DNA from: Rhizobium halophilum | GTDB taxonomy: Bacteria; Pseudomonadota; Alphaproteobacteria; Rhizobiales; Rhizobiaceae | Length of the DNA: 64,000 bases | Direction: 5' to 3' | Assembly (NCBI RefSeq): GCF_021648825.1 | Contig: NZ_JAKJHS010000001.1 | Coordinates: 186,001-250,000 of the forward strand | Part shown: piece by piece, positions 1 to 8,301 of the stretch | Numbering within the stretch: position 1 is the stretch's first letter | Layout of the letters: each line of letters opens with the position of its first letter | Made by a program: the position numbers and the translations under genes | Notes under the pieces: model-generated | What the model saw: the letters and a program-made list of their open reading frames with translations, nothing else | Databases searched by the model: none | What the model was told of the DNA's origin: nothing

Positions 1-1
1 T

Positions 2-1261
2 GTCATTGATGGCATTCGCCAGAACCTGCGCGTCCTGCTCGTATCCGGCGAGCCACATGCGGGCGAGCGCGCCTGGCGCAACCTCTTGAAATCGGACGCT
101 TCCGTCGACCTCGTCCACTTCACCATTCTGCGCCCGCCGGAGAAGCAGGATGGCACGCCGATCAACGAGTTATCGCTGATTGCTTTCCCGACGCGTGAAC
201 TCTTCGTCGAGAAGATCGAGGACTTCGACCTCATCATCTTCGACCGCTACACGCATCGCAACGTGCTGCCGATCCTCTACTACGACTACATCTCGCAATA
301 TGTGCAGAACGGCGGCGCGCTGCTGATTGCCGCCGGCCCCGAGTATGCGGGCGACAGCTCGATTGCCGCGACACCGCTGTCTCAGGTGCTGCCCGCCGTC
401 CCCACGGGCGAAGTCCACGACGCTGGCTTTTACCCGCGGCTTTCCGAGGATGGTCAGAAGCATCCCGTCACCCGCGGTCTCGACGGATCGGGTCAGGAGC
501 CGCCGGCCTGGGGCCGCTGGTTTCGCTCGATCGACGTTCCGCCGCCGGAAGGCCAGACAGTTATGCTCGGCGACGATAACCGCCCGCTCCTGGTGCTCAA
601 CCGCGAAGGCGAAGGTCGCGTGGCCATGCTGCTCTCCGACCACGGCTGGCTCTGGGCGCGCGGCTTCGAGGGCGGCGGGCCACATGTGGCGCTTTATCGC
701 CGCATCGCCCACTGGCTGATGAAAGAACCGGATCTGGAGGAAGAAGCGCTGACGGCGCGGGCCAGCGGGCGAACGCTCGAGGTGACCCGCCAGACGATCG
801 GCGATGATCCTGGCCCTGCCACCATCACCTACCCGTCCGGTCGGGCAGAAACGGTCCCCCTGGCCCAGTCAGGTCCTGGCCTCTACCGCCTTGATCGGCG
901 GATGGAGGAAACGGGCCTGTTCGAGATCGCCAATGGCGACTTCACCACGCTCGTCCATGTCGGAGCGGTCGACGCGCCGGAATTCACCGCCATGATCTCG
1001 ACGGAAGAGACCCTGGCGCCTTACGCGGAGCGAAGTAAGGGGCTCGTCACCCGCGTCGCGGATGGCAACGGCGTCCAACTGCCGAACATCCTGCCGGTTC
1101 GCGGCGAGGTGCGCATCAACGATCCGGACCGCATGGTTATCCGCCTCACCGACGAGACGGTGCTGCGCGGCGTCAACACCATCCCACTCTTTGCCGGCTT
1201 CGCAGGCCTCTCGGCGCTGCTCTTTGCCGTGGCCGCCATGTGGTGGCGCGAAGGACGCTAG
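2..1261 (+). CDS. C-terminal part of a glutamine-amidotransferase-like membrane protein
   Basis: The frame is open from the left edge, so the 5' part is missing and about 419 residues are visible. They start with a Rossmann-like strand (LRVLLVSGEP), run through a class-I GATase-like fold with GGALLIAAGPEYAG and later GRVAMLLSDHGWLWAR, then a beta-rich segment, and end in one hydrophobic helix followed by a short basic tail. No catalytic Cys elbow is visible in the GATase-like part, so it is probably a non-enzymatic sensor or scaffold. Proteins of this build are usually the last gene of MoxR ATPase/DUF58/DUF4159 operons in rhizobia; that context would lie left of the window and is inference. 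Confidence 0.75.
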   Translation, partial: VIDGIRQNLRVLLVSGEPHAGERAWRNLLKSDASVDLVHFTILRPPEKQDGTPINELSLIAFPTRELFVEKIEDFDLIIFDRYTHRNVLPILYYDYISQYVQNGGALLIAAGPEYAGDSSIAATPLSQVLPAVPTGEVHDAGFYPRLSEDGQKHPVTRGLDGSGQEPPAWGRWFRSIDVPPPEGQTVMLGDDNRPLLVLNREGEGRVAMLLSDHGWLWARGFEGGGPHVALYRRIAHWLMKEPDLEEEALTARASGRTLEVTRQTIGDDPGPATITYPSGRAETVPLAQSGPGLYRLDRRMEETGLFEIANGDFTTLVHVGAVDAPEFTAMISTEETLAPYAERSKGLVTRVADGNGVQLPNILPVRGEVRINDPDRMVIRLTDETVLRGVNTIPLFAGFAGLSALLFAVAAMWWREGR

Positions 1262-1323
1262 GCAGGGTTTTTGCGCGTCAACATGCCTGCTATCGCTCCC
1301 TCTCTTGTATCATGGAGAGTGCG

Positions 1324-1743
1324 ATGCATCTCGGACTGGAACTCAGCGACACCTACTCGCCCGAAGAAGAGAAGGCGATCCTCGATCGGCTGGTCGCCTA
1401 CAACGTCGAGCGCTTCGGTCCTATGGACCGCAAGGACATCGCCATCATCCTGCGCGACGAGTCGGGCGATCCGGAAGGCGGCCTGATCGGACGGACCGGT
1501 CGTGGCTGGCTGTATGTCCAGATGCTGTTCGTCCCGGATCATCTCCGTGGGCAAGGGATGGCGACCCGTCTCCTTGCCCAGGCGGAACAGGAAGCGAAAG
1601 CCCGCGGCTGCCGCGGCGCCTATCTCGACACGATGAACCCGCACGCGCGCGACTTCTATGTGAAGCTCGGCTACAGCGTCATCGGCGAACTGGCGGGGCT
1701 CGACGGTGGTCATGCGATCACCTGGCTGAAAAAGCCGTTCTAG
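1324..1743 (+). CDS. GNAT family N-acetyltransferase
   Basis: About 139 residues with the acetyl-CoA binding signature of GNAT enzymes: LYVQMLFVPDHLRGQGMATRLL holds the beta4 strand and the R/Q-x-x-G-x-G/A loop, and YLDTMNPHARDFYVKLGY is the typical C-terminal motif in which the product is released. The start at 1324 is chosen because GGAGA lies six bases upstream; an in-frame ATG at 1312 overlaps that site. The substrate cannot be read from the sequence. It follows the GATase-like gene by 62 bases on the same strand and could share its transcript. Confidence 0.85.
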   Translation: MHLGLELSDTYSPEEEKAILDRLVAYNVERFGPMDRKDIAIILRDESGDPEGGLIGRTGRGWLYVQMLFVPDHLRGQGMATRLLAQAEQEAKARGCRGAYLDTMNPHARDFYVKLGYSVIGELAGLDGGHAITWLKKPF

Positions 1744-1830
1744 CTCACGACGGCCCGAGATCGAAAGCGGCGCGACTTTTGAAGGAGCACAACCTGAGGA
1801 AGCATTCACCGCTGCAACCAAAACAAAAAG

Positions 1831-1859
1831 TTGACATTGGGGTACCGGTGGCGTAATGA
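1831..1859 (+). promoter_or_regulatory. Candidate sigma70 promoter of the cold-shock gene
   Basis: A consensus -35 box TTGACA (1831-1836) is followed after 17 bases by TAATGA (1854-1859), a fair -10 box. It would give a 5' UTR of about 125 bases before the cold-shock ATG at 1993, which agrees with the long regulatory leaders known for cspA-type mRNAs. The start point itself is not visible. Confidence 0.5.
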
Positions 1860-1992
1860 AGCATATCGATACTTTGTTTGCCGATAGTTTTTACCGCGCC
1901 TTGCGCTTCGTGACGAACTTCCTTCTCTCAAAAGTCGAAACCCCGTCGTGCGTCGCCCGGCGGTGATCAATCTCGCTAGGAAAGGGTTCGTT

Positions 1993-2202
1993 ATGACCAC
2001 TGGCACAGTAAAATGGTTTAACTCCACCAAAGGTTACGGCTTCATTGAGCCCGATGATGGCAGCGCGGACGTGTTCATCCACATCTCGGCTGTCGAACGC
2101 GCCGGCATGAACTCGCTCGTTGAAGGCCAAAAGCTTGGCTTCGAACTCGAGCGCGACAATAAGTCGGGCAAGATGTCCGCCGGTCAGCTTCGCGCTGCCT
2201 GA
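1993..2202 (+). CDS. Cold-shock domain protein (CspA family)
   Basis: Sixty-nine residues, the normal length of a single cold-shock domain. RNP1 ([10 protein letters not shown]) and RNP2 (VFIHISAV) nucleic-acid binding motifs are both present, after the usual opening [15 protein letters not shown]. Such proteins bind single-stranded RNA/DNA and melt RNA structure in the cytoplasm. The ATG at 1993 is chosen because it opens exactly at the conserved domain edge; the frame runs further up but without homology. A long untranslated leader and a downstream intrinsic terminator make it a monocistronic unit. Confidence 0.93.
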   Translation: MTTGTVKWFNSTKGYGFIEPDDGSADVFIHISAVERAGMNSLVEGQKLGFELERDNKSGKMSAGQLRAA

Positions 2203-2255
2203 GACTTCCAGCTGCCGATGACGGCGGATGTACTGGCATCGCGGCGATGAGTTTG

Positions 2256-2284
2256 AAGGGCCAGGCAGCATGTCTGGCCTTTTT
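2256..2284 (+). terminator. Intrinsic terminator after the cold-shock gene
   Basis: GGCCAG (2259-2264) pairs with CTGGCC (2274-2279) around a nine-base loop and is followed directly by TTTTT (2280-2284). Confidence 0.8.
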
Positions 2285-2340
2285 GCATTGTGTCGGCCGC
2301 CGTTTTGGCCGCGGCCGCAAGCTTCACAAAGGAACTTCAT

Positions 2341-2721
2341 TTGAGACACCCCAGCGACAATGGCTTCGCCGAACGCCGCACAGCCGCGGCCGAGGCCAAG
2401 CGTCAACTACTGGCAAAATTTGCATCCGCGCCTAAGCCGACCGATCCAGAAATGCAGGAGAAGCTTGCCGCCCGTGAGGCCGTCGCGCAGGCACGCGAGG
2501 CGCGGCGTGCAGAGCGGGAAGCCCAGAAGCAAGCCGAACACGATCGTATCCTTGCCGAAGCAGCCGCAGTGGCGGCAGCTGCCGAACAGGAACAGCGCGC
2601 CGAGGCCGAGGCCCGTCAGGCCGAAATCGCCGAGCGGGTATCGCGCGTCGTTGCCGACGAGGCTGCACGAAAAGCAGAACGCGACCGCCGCTATGCCGCC
2701 CGAAAGGCGCGCCAGCGCTGA
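2341..2721 (+). CDS. DUF6481-type Ala/Arg/Glu-rich helical protein
   Basis: About 126 residues starting from TTG at 2341, which has AAAGGAA six bases upstream and opens the conserved N-terminus (HPSDNGFAERRTAAAEAK). The rest is one long charged helix rich in Ala, Glu, Arg and Gln, likely coiled coil, without membrane segment or catalytic motif. I place it in the DUF6481 family by the N-terminal FAERR..AAEAKRQLL pattern; function is unknown. Such genes often stand beside cold-shock genes in rhizobia, as here. The alternative upstream start at 2290 would overlap the terminator region and is disfavoured. Confidence 0.7.
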   Translation: MRHPSDNGFAERRTAAAEAKRQLLAKFASAPKPTDPEMQEKLAAREAVAQAREARRAEREAQKQAEHDRILAEAAAVAAAAEQEQRAEAEARQAEIAERVSRVVADEAARKAERDRRYAARKARQR

Positions 2722-2789
2722 ACGCGCCGCTCGCATTCGTCTGCCGGGCGGGCGAACGCTCGAACACCATCATGACTAGGAACAACAGA

Positions 2790-3077
2790 ATGATCGAACT
2801 CACACCCACGCAGGTAAAAGGCCTGAAACTGGCCAAAGACGGGAATGTTTACCCACAAGAAGGCAAGAAGTGGACGCATCTCAACGCCCAGGTCACCTAT
2901 GCCCGCACCGATCGCTTCAAGGAGCGCCCGCAGAAGATCAAGTTCATGACGACCACCACGCTCGGCGAACTGCGACAGCAGGGGCTTGTCCAGCCGGTGG
3001 ACGCGGACGTCGAACCCGATCAGTCTGCCCATACGATCACGATGGCCGGAAAGATCCACCTTCTGAAGATCAAGTAG
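2790..3077 (+). CDS. Small conserved-looking hypothetical protein
   Basis: Ninety-five residues, soluble, no signal peptide or transmembrane segment. The start at 2790 has AGGAAC about eight bases upstream; an in-frame ATG 18 bases earlier lacks such a site. Lysine-rich N-terminal half, a central stretch of Thr (FMTTTTLGELRQQG) and a terminal beta-like strand (HTITMAGKIHLLKIK). I do not recognise the family. It follows the DUF6481 gene by 68 bases on the same strand and could be cotranscribed. Confidence 0.6.
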   Translation: MIELTPTQVKGLKLAKDGNVYPQEGKKWTHLNAQVTYARTDRFKERPQKIKFMTTTTLGELRQQGLVQPVDADVEPDQSAHTITMAGKIHLLKIK

Positions 3078-3096
3078 AGCGGCACCCAAGCGCTAC

Positions 3097-4410
3097 TCAC
3101 GTCAGCGAAACCGCCCGCGTTTCCGTGTCGATCAGGAACCCTGCAACCGCCGCAAACAGAAGCAGGACCGCAAAGATCGCCACCGCCAGGCCGAAGCTCT
3201 GCGCGACCACAAGCCCGATCAGTGAAGGCGCAAGCAACCCACCGAACCGGGCCATCGCCCCGGCCGCTCCCATGCCGGTTGCACGGGAGGCGGTCGGATA
3301 TAGCTCCGGCGTGATGGCATAAAGAGCACCCCACGTGCCAAGCAGCGCAAAGCTCATCAGCAGCAGCGCCCCCCCGACCATGACACTGCTGCCGCCGATG
3401 ACGAAGAGCAGGCAGCCTGCCGCCGATAGCAGACAGAACCCTATCAGCGTTGGCCGCCTGCCCCATTTTTCTACCCCGTAAGCCGCGAGAGCATAGCCCG
3501 GCAGTTGCGCGAGCGCGATCAGGACAAGAAACCCGTACCCGCGCACAAAGCCAAAGCCCTCCCCCGCCAGCCGCGGCGGTATCCACGCGAAGACCCCATA
3601 GTAGGACACCGAGACAAGAAACCAGATCGCCAGGATCATCAGGCTGCGCCGGCGCAATGTACCGGAGAAGATTTGCACCTCCCCGATCGGCGGCGGCGTT
3701 TCAAGCTGATATCCAACGGGCATGGGTGGTTTTCCATTTGCCACGAGGATCTGATCCATGATGGACTTCGCCTCATCCCCACGCCCGGAACGCATCAGGT
3801 AGAGCGGCGACTCCGGAACCAGGAACCGAAGACCAACCCCCACCAGCGCAGGCAAGGCGGTCACGGCGAAGATGTATCGCCATGCGTCTTCCACCCCGGC
3901 AAGGCTTGTGATCCACGCCGCGATCGCCACAACCAGCGTCCCTACGGCCCAGAAACCTTCAAGCAGCACCAGCCAGCGCCCTCGATTTCTCGCCGGCAAA
4001 AACTCCGCCATCATCGCGTAATCGACTGGCAATGTCCCCCCGACGGCGACGCCCGTCAGGAACCGCAGCAAGAGCAGGATCGCAAAGTCCGGCGCGAAGA
4101 CGGATAGGATGCCAAAGACCGCGTCGCAGGAAACGGTGACGATTAGAACGTTTCGTCTACCAATCCTGTCCGCAAGCCGACCGAAGCCAAGCGCGCCGAG
4201 CAACATGCCCAGGAAAAACAGCGTCCCTGTCTGCAGTGCCTGCGGTACAGTCAGTCCGAAGGTGGTGGCGATAGATGCTGCAGTGAATCCCACCGCCAAG
4301 ACCTGCATGGCGTCCGCCGCCCAGACCAGACCGAAAATTCCGATCAGGCGCTTCTGGTAGCTTCCCGCACCGGCGCGTTCCAGAGCCTCGTCGATCGTGA
4401 TTGTCGCCAT
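3097..4410 (-). CDS. MFS transporter of the sugar-porter / SV2-NiaP type
   Basis: 437 residues with 12 predicted hydrophobic segments. MFS signatures are clear: GRLADRIGRRNVLI between segments 2 and 3, RFLTGVAVGGTLPVDYAMMAEFLP in segment 4-5, PESPLYLMRSGR after segment 6, and EKWGRRPTLIGF in the second half. The pattern GGTLPVDYAMMAEF is that of the metabolite:H+ symporter branch that includes niacin (NiaP) and aromatic-acid carriers; the substrate is not decidable. The ATG at 4410 is preceded by a GGGGGTGAT stretch; the longer frame upstream has no homology. It is 69 bases downstream of the acetyltransferase on the same strand. Confidence 0.85.
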   Translation of the reverse strand: MATITIDEALERAGAGSYQKRLIGIFGLVWAADAMQVLAVGFTAASIATTFGLTVPQALQTGTLFFLGMLLGALGFGRLADRIGRRNVLIVTVSCDAVFGILSVFAPDFAILLLLRFLTGVAVGGTLPVDYAMMAEFLPARNRGRWLVLLEGFWAVGTLVVAIAAWITSLAGVEDAWRYIFAVTALPALVGVGLRFLVPESPLYLMRSGRGDEAKSIMDQILVANGKPPMPVGYQLETPPPIGEVQIFSGTLRRRSLMILAIWFLVSVSYYGVFAWIPPRLAGEGFGFVRGYGFLVLIALAQLPGYALAAYGVEKWGRRPTLIGFCLLSAAGCLLFVIGGSSVMVGGALLLMSFALLGTWGALYAITPELYPTASRATGMGAAGAMARFGGLLAPSLIGLVVAQSFGLAVAIFAVLLLFAAVAGFLIDTETRAVSLT

Positions 4411-4479
4411 GCCATCACCCCCGTCTGAGCAGGGCAGCGCCTCCATCGGCACGCCCATCTGCTGCTTAGAGGACTTGGT

Positions 4480-4995
4480 TTACTCACGCCAGTGGATTGT
4501 TCCAGCAAGCCGAGGATGTACACTCTCCGCCAACGGCACCACGAGGACGCGGCCGGGGTCAACCGGACCAGGGAAGGTCAAGGCACCATAGGCGACCTTC
4601 TCGAAGCCGAGCGGCATGTAATAAGGCGGATCACCGACGAGGATCACGGCTTCCGAACCTGCACGGCGTGCCGCCTCGATCGCGATGTGCACCAGTTCGC
4701 GGCCGATACCGCGGTTCTTGTGGGAAGGCCGCACGGCCAACGGACCCAGAAGATGACCACGGACCTCGCCGGCAATCACCGGCGTCATCCGCACCGACGC
4801 AATCGTCTCCCCGTCGTCGGCACAAACGAAAGACAAGGCCCGGTCGTGCGGACCCTGCTCGCGGATCCGCGCAGCCGCACGGGCGTGCCGGCCTGGCCCG
4901 AAGGCTTCGGCATTGATGAGTTCGATGACATCGTCATGCGATGCATCTTCAGTCATGTAGACGAGGTCGTGCTTGGGGAGAAGTTGCGGAGCCAT
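4480..4995 (-). CDS. GNAT N-acetyltransferase, YhbS-like
   Basis: 171 residues. The motif LGPLAVRPSHKNRGIGRELV is the acetyl-CoA pyrophosphate loop (Q/R-x-x-G-I-G), and AVILVGDPPYYMPLGFEKV matches the YhbS group, in which the Gly-Asp-x-x-Tyr-Tyr stretch is typical. These enzymes acetylate small molecules or tRNA-like substrates; the target is unknown here. A second in-frame Met 13 codons in is an alternative start. Upstream gene of a likely two-gene unit with the MFS carrier. Confidence 0.85.
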   Translation of the reverse strand: MAPQLLPKHDLVYMTEDASHDDVIELINAEAFGPGRHARAAARIREQGPHDRALSFVCADDGETIASVRMTPVIAGEVRGHLLGPLAVRPSHKNRGIGRELVHIAIEAARRAGSEAVILVGDPPYYMPLGFEKVAYGALTFPGPVDPGRVLVVPLAESVHPRLAGTIHWRE

Positions 4996-5239
4996 GGTGA
5001 ACCGAAGCCGTAGATAAAGAGCGGACAGGACAATGCGATCTTGTGATGCCGTTTGGCATCCTTCAGAAGATCAGCGTCGTCGCAGTGCCCGTGCTTCGGT
5101 CATGGCATTTCCCAAGGTGATGATGCGCCTTAGCAGGAAAGATTTGTGCCGCCAACCGAAAAACGCAGTGTTCAACGCGCGAAGGCTCGCAATCGCAATC
5201 TCCTGCCGTAAGTTTAGCGGAAGCAAAAAGGAGATCCGC

Positions 5240-6223
5240 ATGGGCAGGCTCGTTGAAGGAAAATGGCAGGACGTCTGGTACGACACGAAATCGACCAAGG
5301 GACATTTCAAGCGTTCAGAATCCCAGTTCCGCAACTGGATCACCGCAGATGGTTCCGCAGGGCCGACAGGGCGTGACGGGTTCAAGGCAGAATCCGGTCG
5401 ATACCACCTCTACGTGTCGTATGCCTGTCCATGGGCCCACCGCACCCTGATCTTCCGCAAGCTCAAGAAGCTGGAGGATTACATCTCAGTCTCCGTTGTC
5501 AGCCCGTTGATGCTCGACAACGGCTGGGAGTTTTCCGAAAAGGATGGCGGCACGAAGGACGACCTCTTCGGGCTGGACTACCTCTACCAGGTCTACCTGA
5601 AGGCCGACCCGAACTATTCCGGGCGGGTTACCGTGCCAACCCTGTGGGACAAGCAGCAGCAGACGATCGTCTCCAACGAGAGTGCGGAGATCATCCGCAT
5701 GCTCAATACGGCCTTCAACGAACTGACCGGCTCGTCGGACGACTTCTATCCAGAAGGCCTGCGCACGGAGATCGATGCACTCAATGATACCATCTACGAC
5801 ACCGTCAACAACGGGGTCTACAAGGCAGGTTTCGCCACCACTCAGGAAGCCTATGAGGAGAACGTGCACGCCCTCTTCCGCACACTGGACATGCTGGAGG
5901 ACCGGCTCGGCACGCAGCGCTACCTGTTTGGCAATCGCCAGACGGAAGCCGATTGGCGACTTTTCACCACTTTGGTACGCTTCGATCCCGTCTATGTCGG
6001 GCATTTCAAGTGCAACATCCGCCGGATCACCGACTATCCGAACCTGAGCGGATACCTGCGAGATCTCTATCAGGTTCCCGGCGTGTCGGAGACGGTCCAC
6101 TTCGACCATATCAAGCAGCATTATTACCGAAGCCACCCGACGATCAATCCAACCGGTGTAGTGCCCGTGGGGCCGAAGATGGATCTGGATGCTCCGCATG
6201 AGCGGGCGCTGCTCCACCACTGA
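5240..6223 (+). CDS. yqjG: Glutathionyl-hydroquinone reductase (YqjG/PcpF-type glutathione transferase)
   Basis: 327 residues, normal for the Xi-class glutathione transferases. The catalytic cysteine motif CPWAHRTLIF near residue 60 is intact, and the C-terminal all-helical domain ends in the conserved NPTGVVPVGP stretch. The enzyme reduces glutathionyl-hydroquinones with GSH in the cytoplasm, removing quinone adducts. The start at 5240 is decided by a strong AAAAAGGAGA site; the same frame is open for 200 bases upstream but shows no family similarity. Confidence 0.93.
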   Translation: MGRLVEGKWQDVWYDTKSTKGHFKRSESQFRNWITADGSAGPTGRDGFKAESGRYHLYVSYACPWAHRTLIFRKLKKLEDYISVSVVSPLMLDNGWEFSEKDGGTKDDLFGLDYLYQVYLKADPNYSGRVTVPTLWDKQQQTIVSNESAEIIRMLNTAFNELTGSSDDFYPEGLRTEIDALNDTIYDTVNNGVYKAGFATTQEAYEENVHALFRTLDMLEDRLGTQRYLFGNRQTEADWRLFTTLVRFDPVYVGHFKCNIRRITDYPNLSGYLRDLYQVPGVSETVHFDHIKQHYYRSHPTINPTGVVPVGPKMDLDAPHERALLHH

Positions 6224-6236
6224 TCGCGGCGACCTT

Positions 6237-6722
6237 CTACCAGAGATCCGTCGGCGGCACCTCTCCCCGTAGTTCCCGAAGACGAGAAAGAGTTGCTGTC
6301 GTCGTCTCGTTCGGCAGCGCATCGAGATCAAAGAAACGCCCCTCGGCGATCTCTCGATCCGGCAGCCGTGGTTCCGTCTGCTCCACGTCGACCCTGTAGA
6401 GCACCACGTGATCACGCTTGCTGACGCGGCTGTTGTAATAGACGTGGAAGAGCTCCGGCGCCGACGTCATCAACAGGTTGCCTTCCTCACGCAGTTCTTT
6501 TTCCAGCGCCGCCCGCACCGTCTCGTGTCTCTCGACGCCGCCACCTGGAAGATACCAGCCCGGAACATAGGTGTGGCGGACAAGGAAGACGCGGCCTTCA
6601 GGATCAAAACAGGCTGCGCGCACACCAAGGGTCATGCCGCGCGTCAGGATGAATATGCCGTGGAACAGCCTTAAAGTAAGCCAGCTGCGCAGCCTCTTTA
6701 CCTCATCACCGCCTTCGCTCAT
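6237..6722 (-). CDS. Nudix hydrolase
   Basis: 161 residues with the Nudix box at about residues 58-80 (GGVERHETVRAALEKELREE): G-x5-E and the metal-binding EE pair are present, while the usual REU is KEL and the final Gly is shifted by one, a variant common in rhizobial members. It would hydrolyse a nucleoside-diphosphate-linked substrate; which one is unknown. ATG 6722 is chosen because GGGTGAT sits six bases upstream; two further codons (TTG, CTG) precede it. Its 3' end faces the hydroquinone reductase 13 bases away. Confidence 0.85.
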   Translation of the reverse strand: MSEGGDEVKRLRSWLTLRLFHGIFILTRGMTLGVRAACFDPEGRVFLVRHTYVPGWYLPGGGVERHETVRAALEKELREEGNLLMTSAPELFHVYYNSRVSKRDHVVLYRVDVEQTEPRLPDREIAEGRFFDLDALPNETTTATLSRLRELRGEVPPTDLW

Positions 6723-6789
6723 CAGCAAATCACCCAGAAGAAAGAGGATTAGGATAACGAATCCTAGCGTGATGCGTTATGTCTGCACC

Positions 6790-7743
6790 ATGTACAAATT
6801 TGCACATATCTCCGACATTCATCTCGGCCCACTTCCACGCCTCACGCTCCGCGAGCTGATGTCGAAGCGCATTACCGGCTTTGTGAACTGGCACAGGAAT
6901 CGGCGCAAGCACCTTTTCGTTAACACCCTTGATCTGCTCATCAGCGACCTGAAGCTCCGTGAGCCGGACCACCTCATGATTACCGGCGATCTCGTCAACC
7001 TCGCGACCAGCATTGAAACAACACTCGCCGGGGAATGGCTCCGATCCGTGGGTGATGCCGAAGATACGACGGTCGTGCCCGGCAACCATGACGCTTACGT
7101 TCCTGGAGCGCACGAACGGTCCGTCAACGAGTGGTATCCCTATATCATCGGTGACGACGGCACCCGCGACTGGTCTGACGAGACGAAGGTATTCCCCACC
7201 ATCCGGCGACGTGGTCCGGTGGCCATCATCGGCTGCTCCACCTCCGTTGCGACCCCACCCTTCTCGGCCTCCGGCTATTTCAGCCCGCGCCAGGCACGTG
7301 AAACGGTGAACCTCCTGAAAACGGCAGGTGATGAGGGGCTCTTCCGCGTCGTGCTGATCCACCACCCGCCGATCCGCGGCGCCGCCTCGTCACACAAGCG
7401 CATGATCGGCATCCGGAGGTTCGCCGCAGCGATCTCGACGGGCGGCGCGGAACTCGTGCTGCACGGTCATACTCATCTGAACACCGTCTACTGGCTGAAG
7501 GGCCACCATGGACAGGTGCCGGTGGTCGGCATCGCCTCCGCCTCGCAGGGACCCGGCGGGTCCAAGCCCCGTGCTGCCTACAACCTGTTTCGCCTCTCGG
7601 GAAGTGCCGGGGCATGGAACCTTGCCTGCGACCGGTATGCCCTCACCGAAGCCGGAGACGGCGTCCAGCTTGACAACAGCCACATCTTCTATGGAGAGGA
7701 TCCCGGATTTTTTTCAGCTCCTGAAGCGGCCAGATTGTTTTAA
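6790..7743 (+). CDS. Calcineurin-like metallophosphoesterase
   Basis: 317 residues with all five metal-binding blocks in order: HISDIHLG near the N-terminus, TGDLVN, VPGNHDAYV, IHHPPI and HGHTHLN. This is the CpdA/YfcE-like cytoplasmic class; cyclic nucleotides, phospholipid head groups and lipid pyrophosphates are possible substrates. The start at 6790 fits the conserved opening (M-Y-K-F-AHISDIHLG); an ATG at 6772 is also in frame and neither has a convincing ribosome binding site. It is transcribed divergently from the Nudix gene across 67 bases. Confidence 0.9.
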   Translation: MYKFAHISDIHLGPLPRLTLRELMSKRITGFVNWHRNRRKHLFVNTLDLLISDLKLREPDHLMITGDLVNLATSIETTLAGEWLRSVGDAEDTTVVPGNHDAYVPGAHERSVNEWYPYIIGDDGTRDWSDETKVFPTIRRRGPVAIIGCSTSVATPPFSASGYFSPRQARETVNLLKTAGDEGLFRVVLIHHPPIRGAASSHKRMIGIRRFAAAISTGGAELVLHGHTHLNTVYWLKGHHGQVPVVGIASASQGPGGSKPRAAYNLFRLSGSAGAWNLACDRYALTEAGDGVQLDNSHIFYGEDPGFFSAPEAARLF

Positions 7744-7830
7744 GCGGTATCTGTCACCTCGCCATATTCGCTTCACACCTTGGGGATAGGGGCTGGCATC
7801 CAAGCGTCAACAAGGCCTGCTGATTTGACA

Positions 7831-8301
7831 ATGACATCCGGCGCATCGCCCGAAATCCGGCGCCACATCGTTTCGCTTCTACCGCGCCTGCGACGGTTTG
7901 CGCAGACCTTGCCCCCAAGCGTCGAAGCAGCCGACGAATGTGTCCGCTCGGCCTGTACGAGGGCAATCACCGGCGGGCGATCTCCATCCCAAAGTCCATC
8001 CATCCTTCCATGGCTTTTCGCGCTCGTGCGGAGCGCAGCCTCGCTGGCACCAGTTTGCCCCACGAAAGCTCCCGAAGTGTCGGACGCCAGCCGCTCCTCT
8101 GAAACCGAGCAGCAGGCGATAGTCCTCGGGCTGCCGGCGGGCGAGGCAAGCGCCTTCCTGCTCGTTGAAGTCGAAGGCTTCACCTACGCAGAGGCAGCCG
8201 ACATCCTCGGCGTCGACCGCGAGACGCTCGTCTTGCGCCTTTATGAGGCGCGCGTGAACTTTGCCGCCATTGCGGCGCCCACGGTTCAACGGAGAGCTTG
8301 A
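7831..8301 (+). CDS. ECF-type sigma factor with degenerate region 2
   Basis: 156 residues. The C-terminal half has a recognisable sigma region 4: LPAGEASAFLLVEVEGFTYAE followed by the helix-turn-helix ADILGVDRETLVLRLYEAR. The N-terminal LLPRLRRFAQTLP also matches ECF factors, but the part that should carry the acidic region 2.1-2.2 signature (normally ADDLVQET) reads ADECVRSACTRAI, so core-binding residues are changed. Its stop codon overlaps the start of the next gene (TGATG), and the pair looks like sigma and anti-sigma. Target genes are unknown. Confidence 0.72.
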   Translation: MTSGASPEIRRHIVSLLPRLRRFAQTLPPSVEAADECVRSACTRAITGGRSPSQSPSILPWLFALVRSAASLAPVCPTKAPEVSDASRSSETEQQAIVLGLPAGEASAFLLVEVEGFTYAEAADILGVDRETLVLRLYEARVNFAAIAAPTVQRRA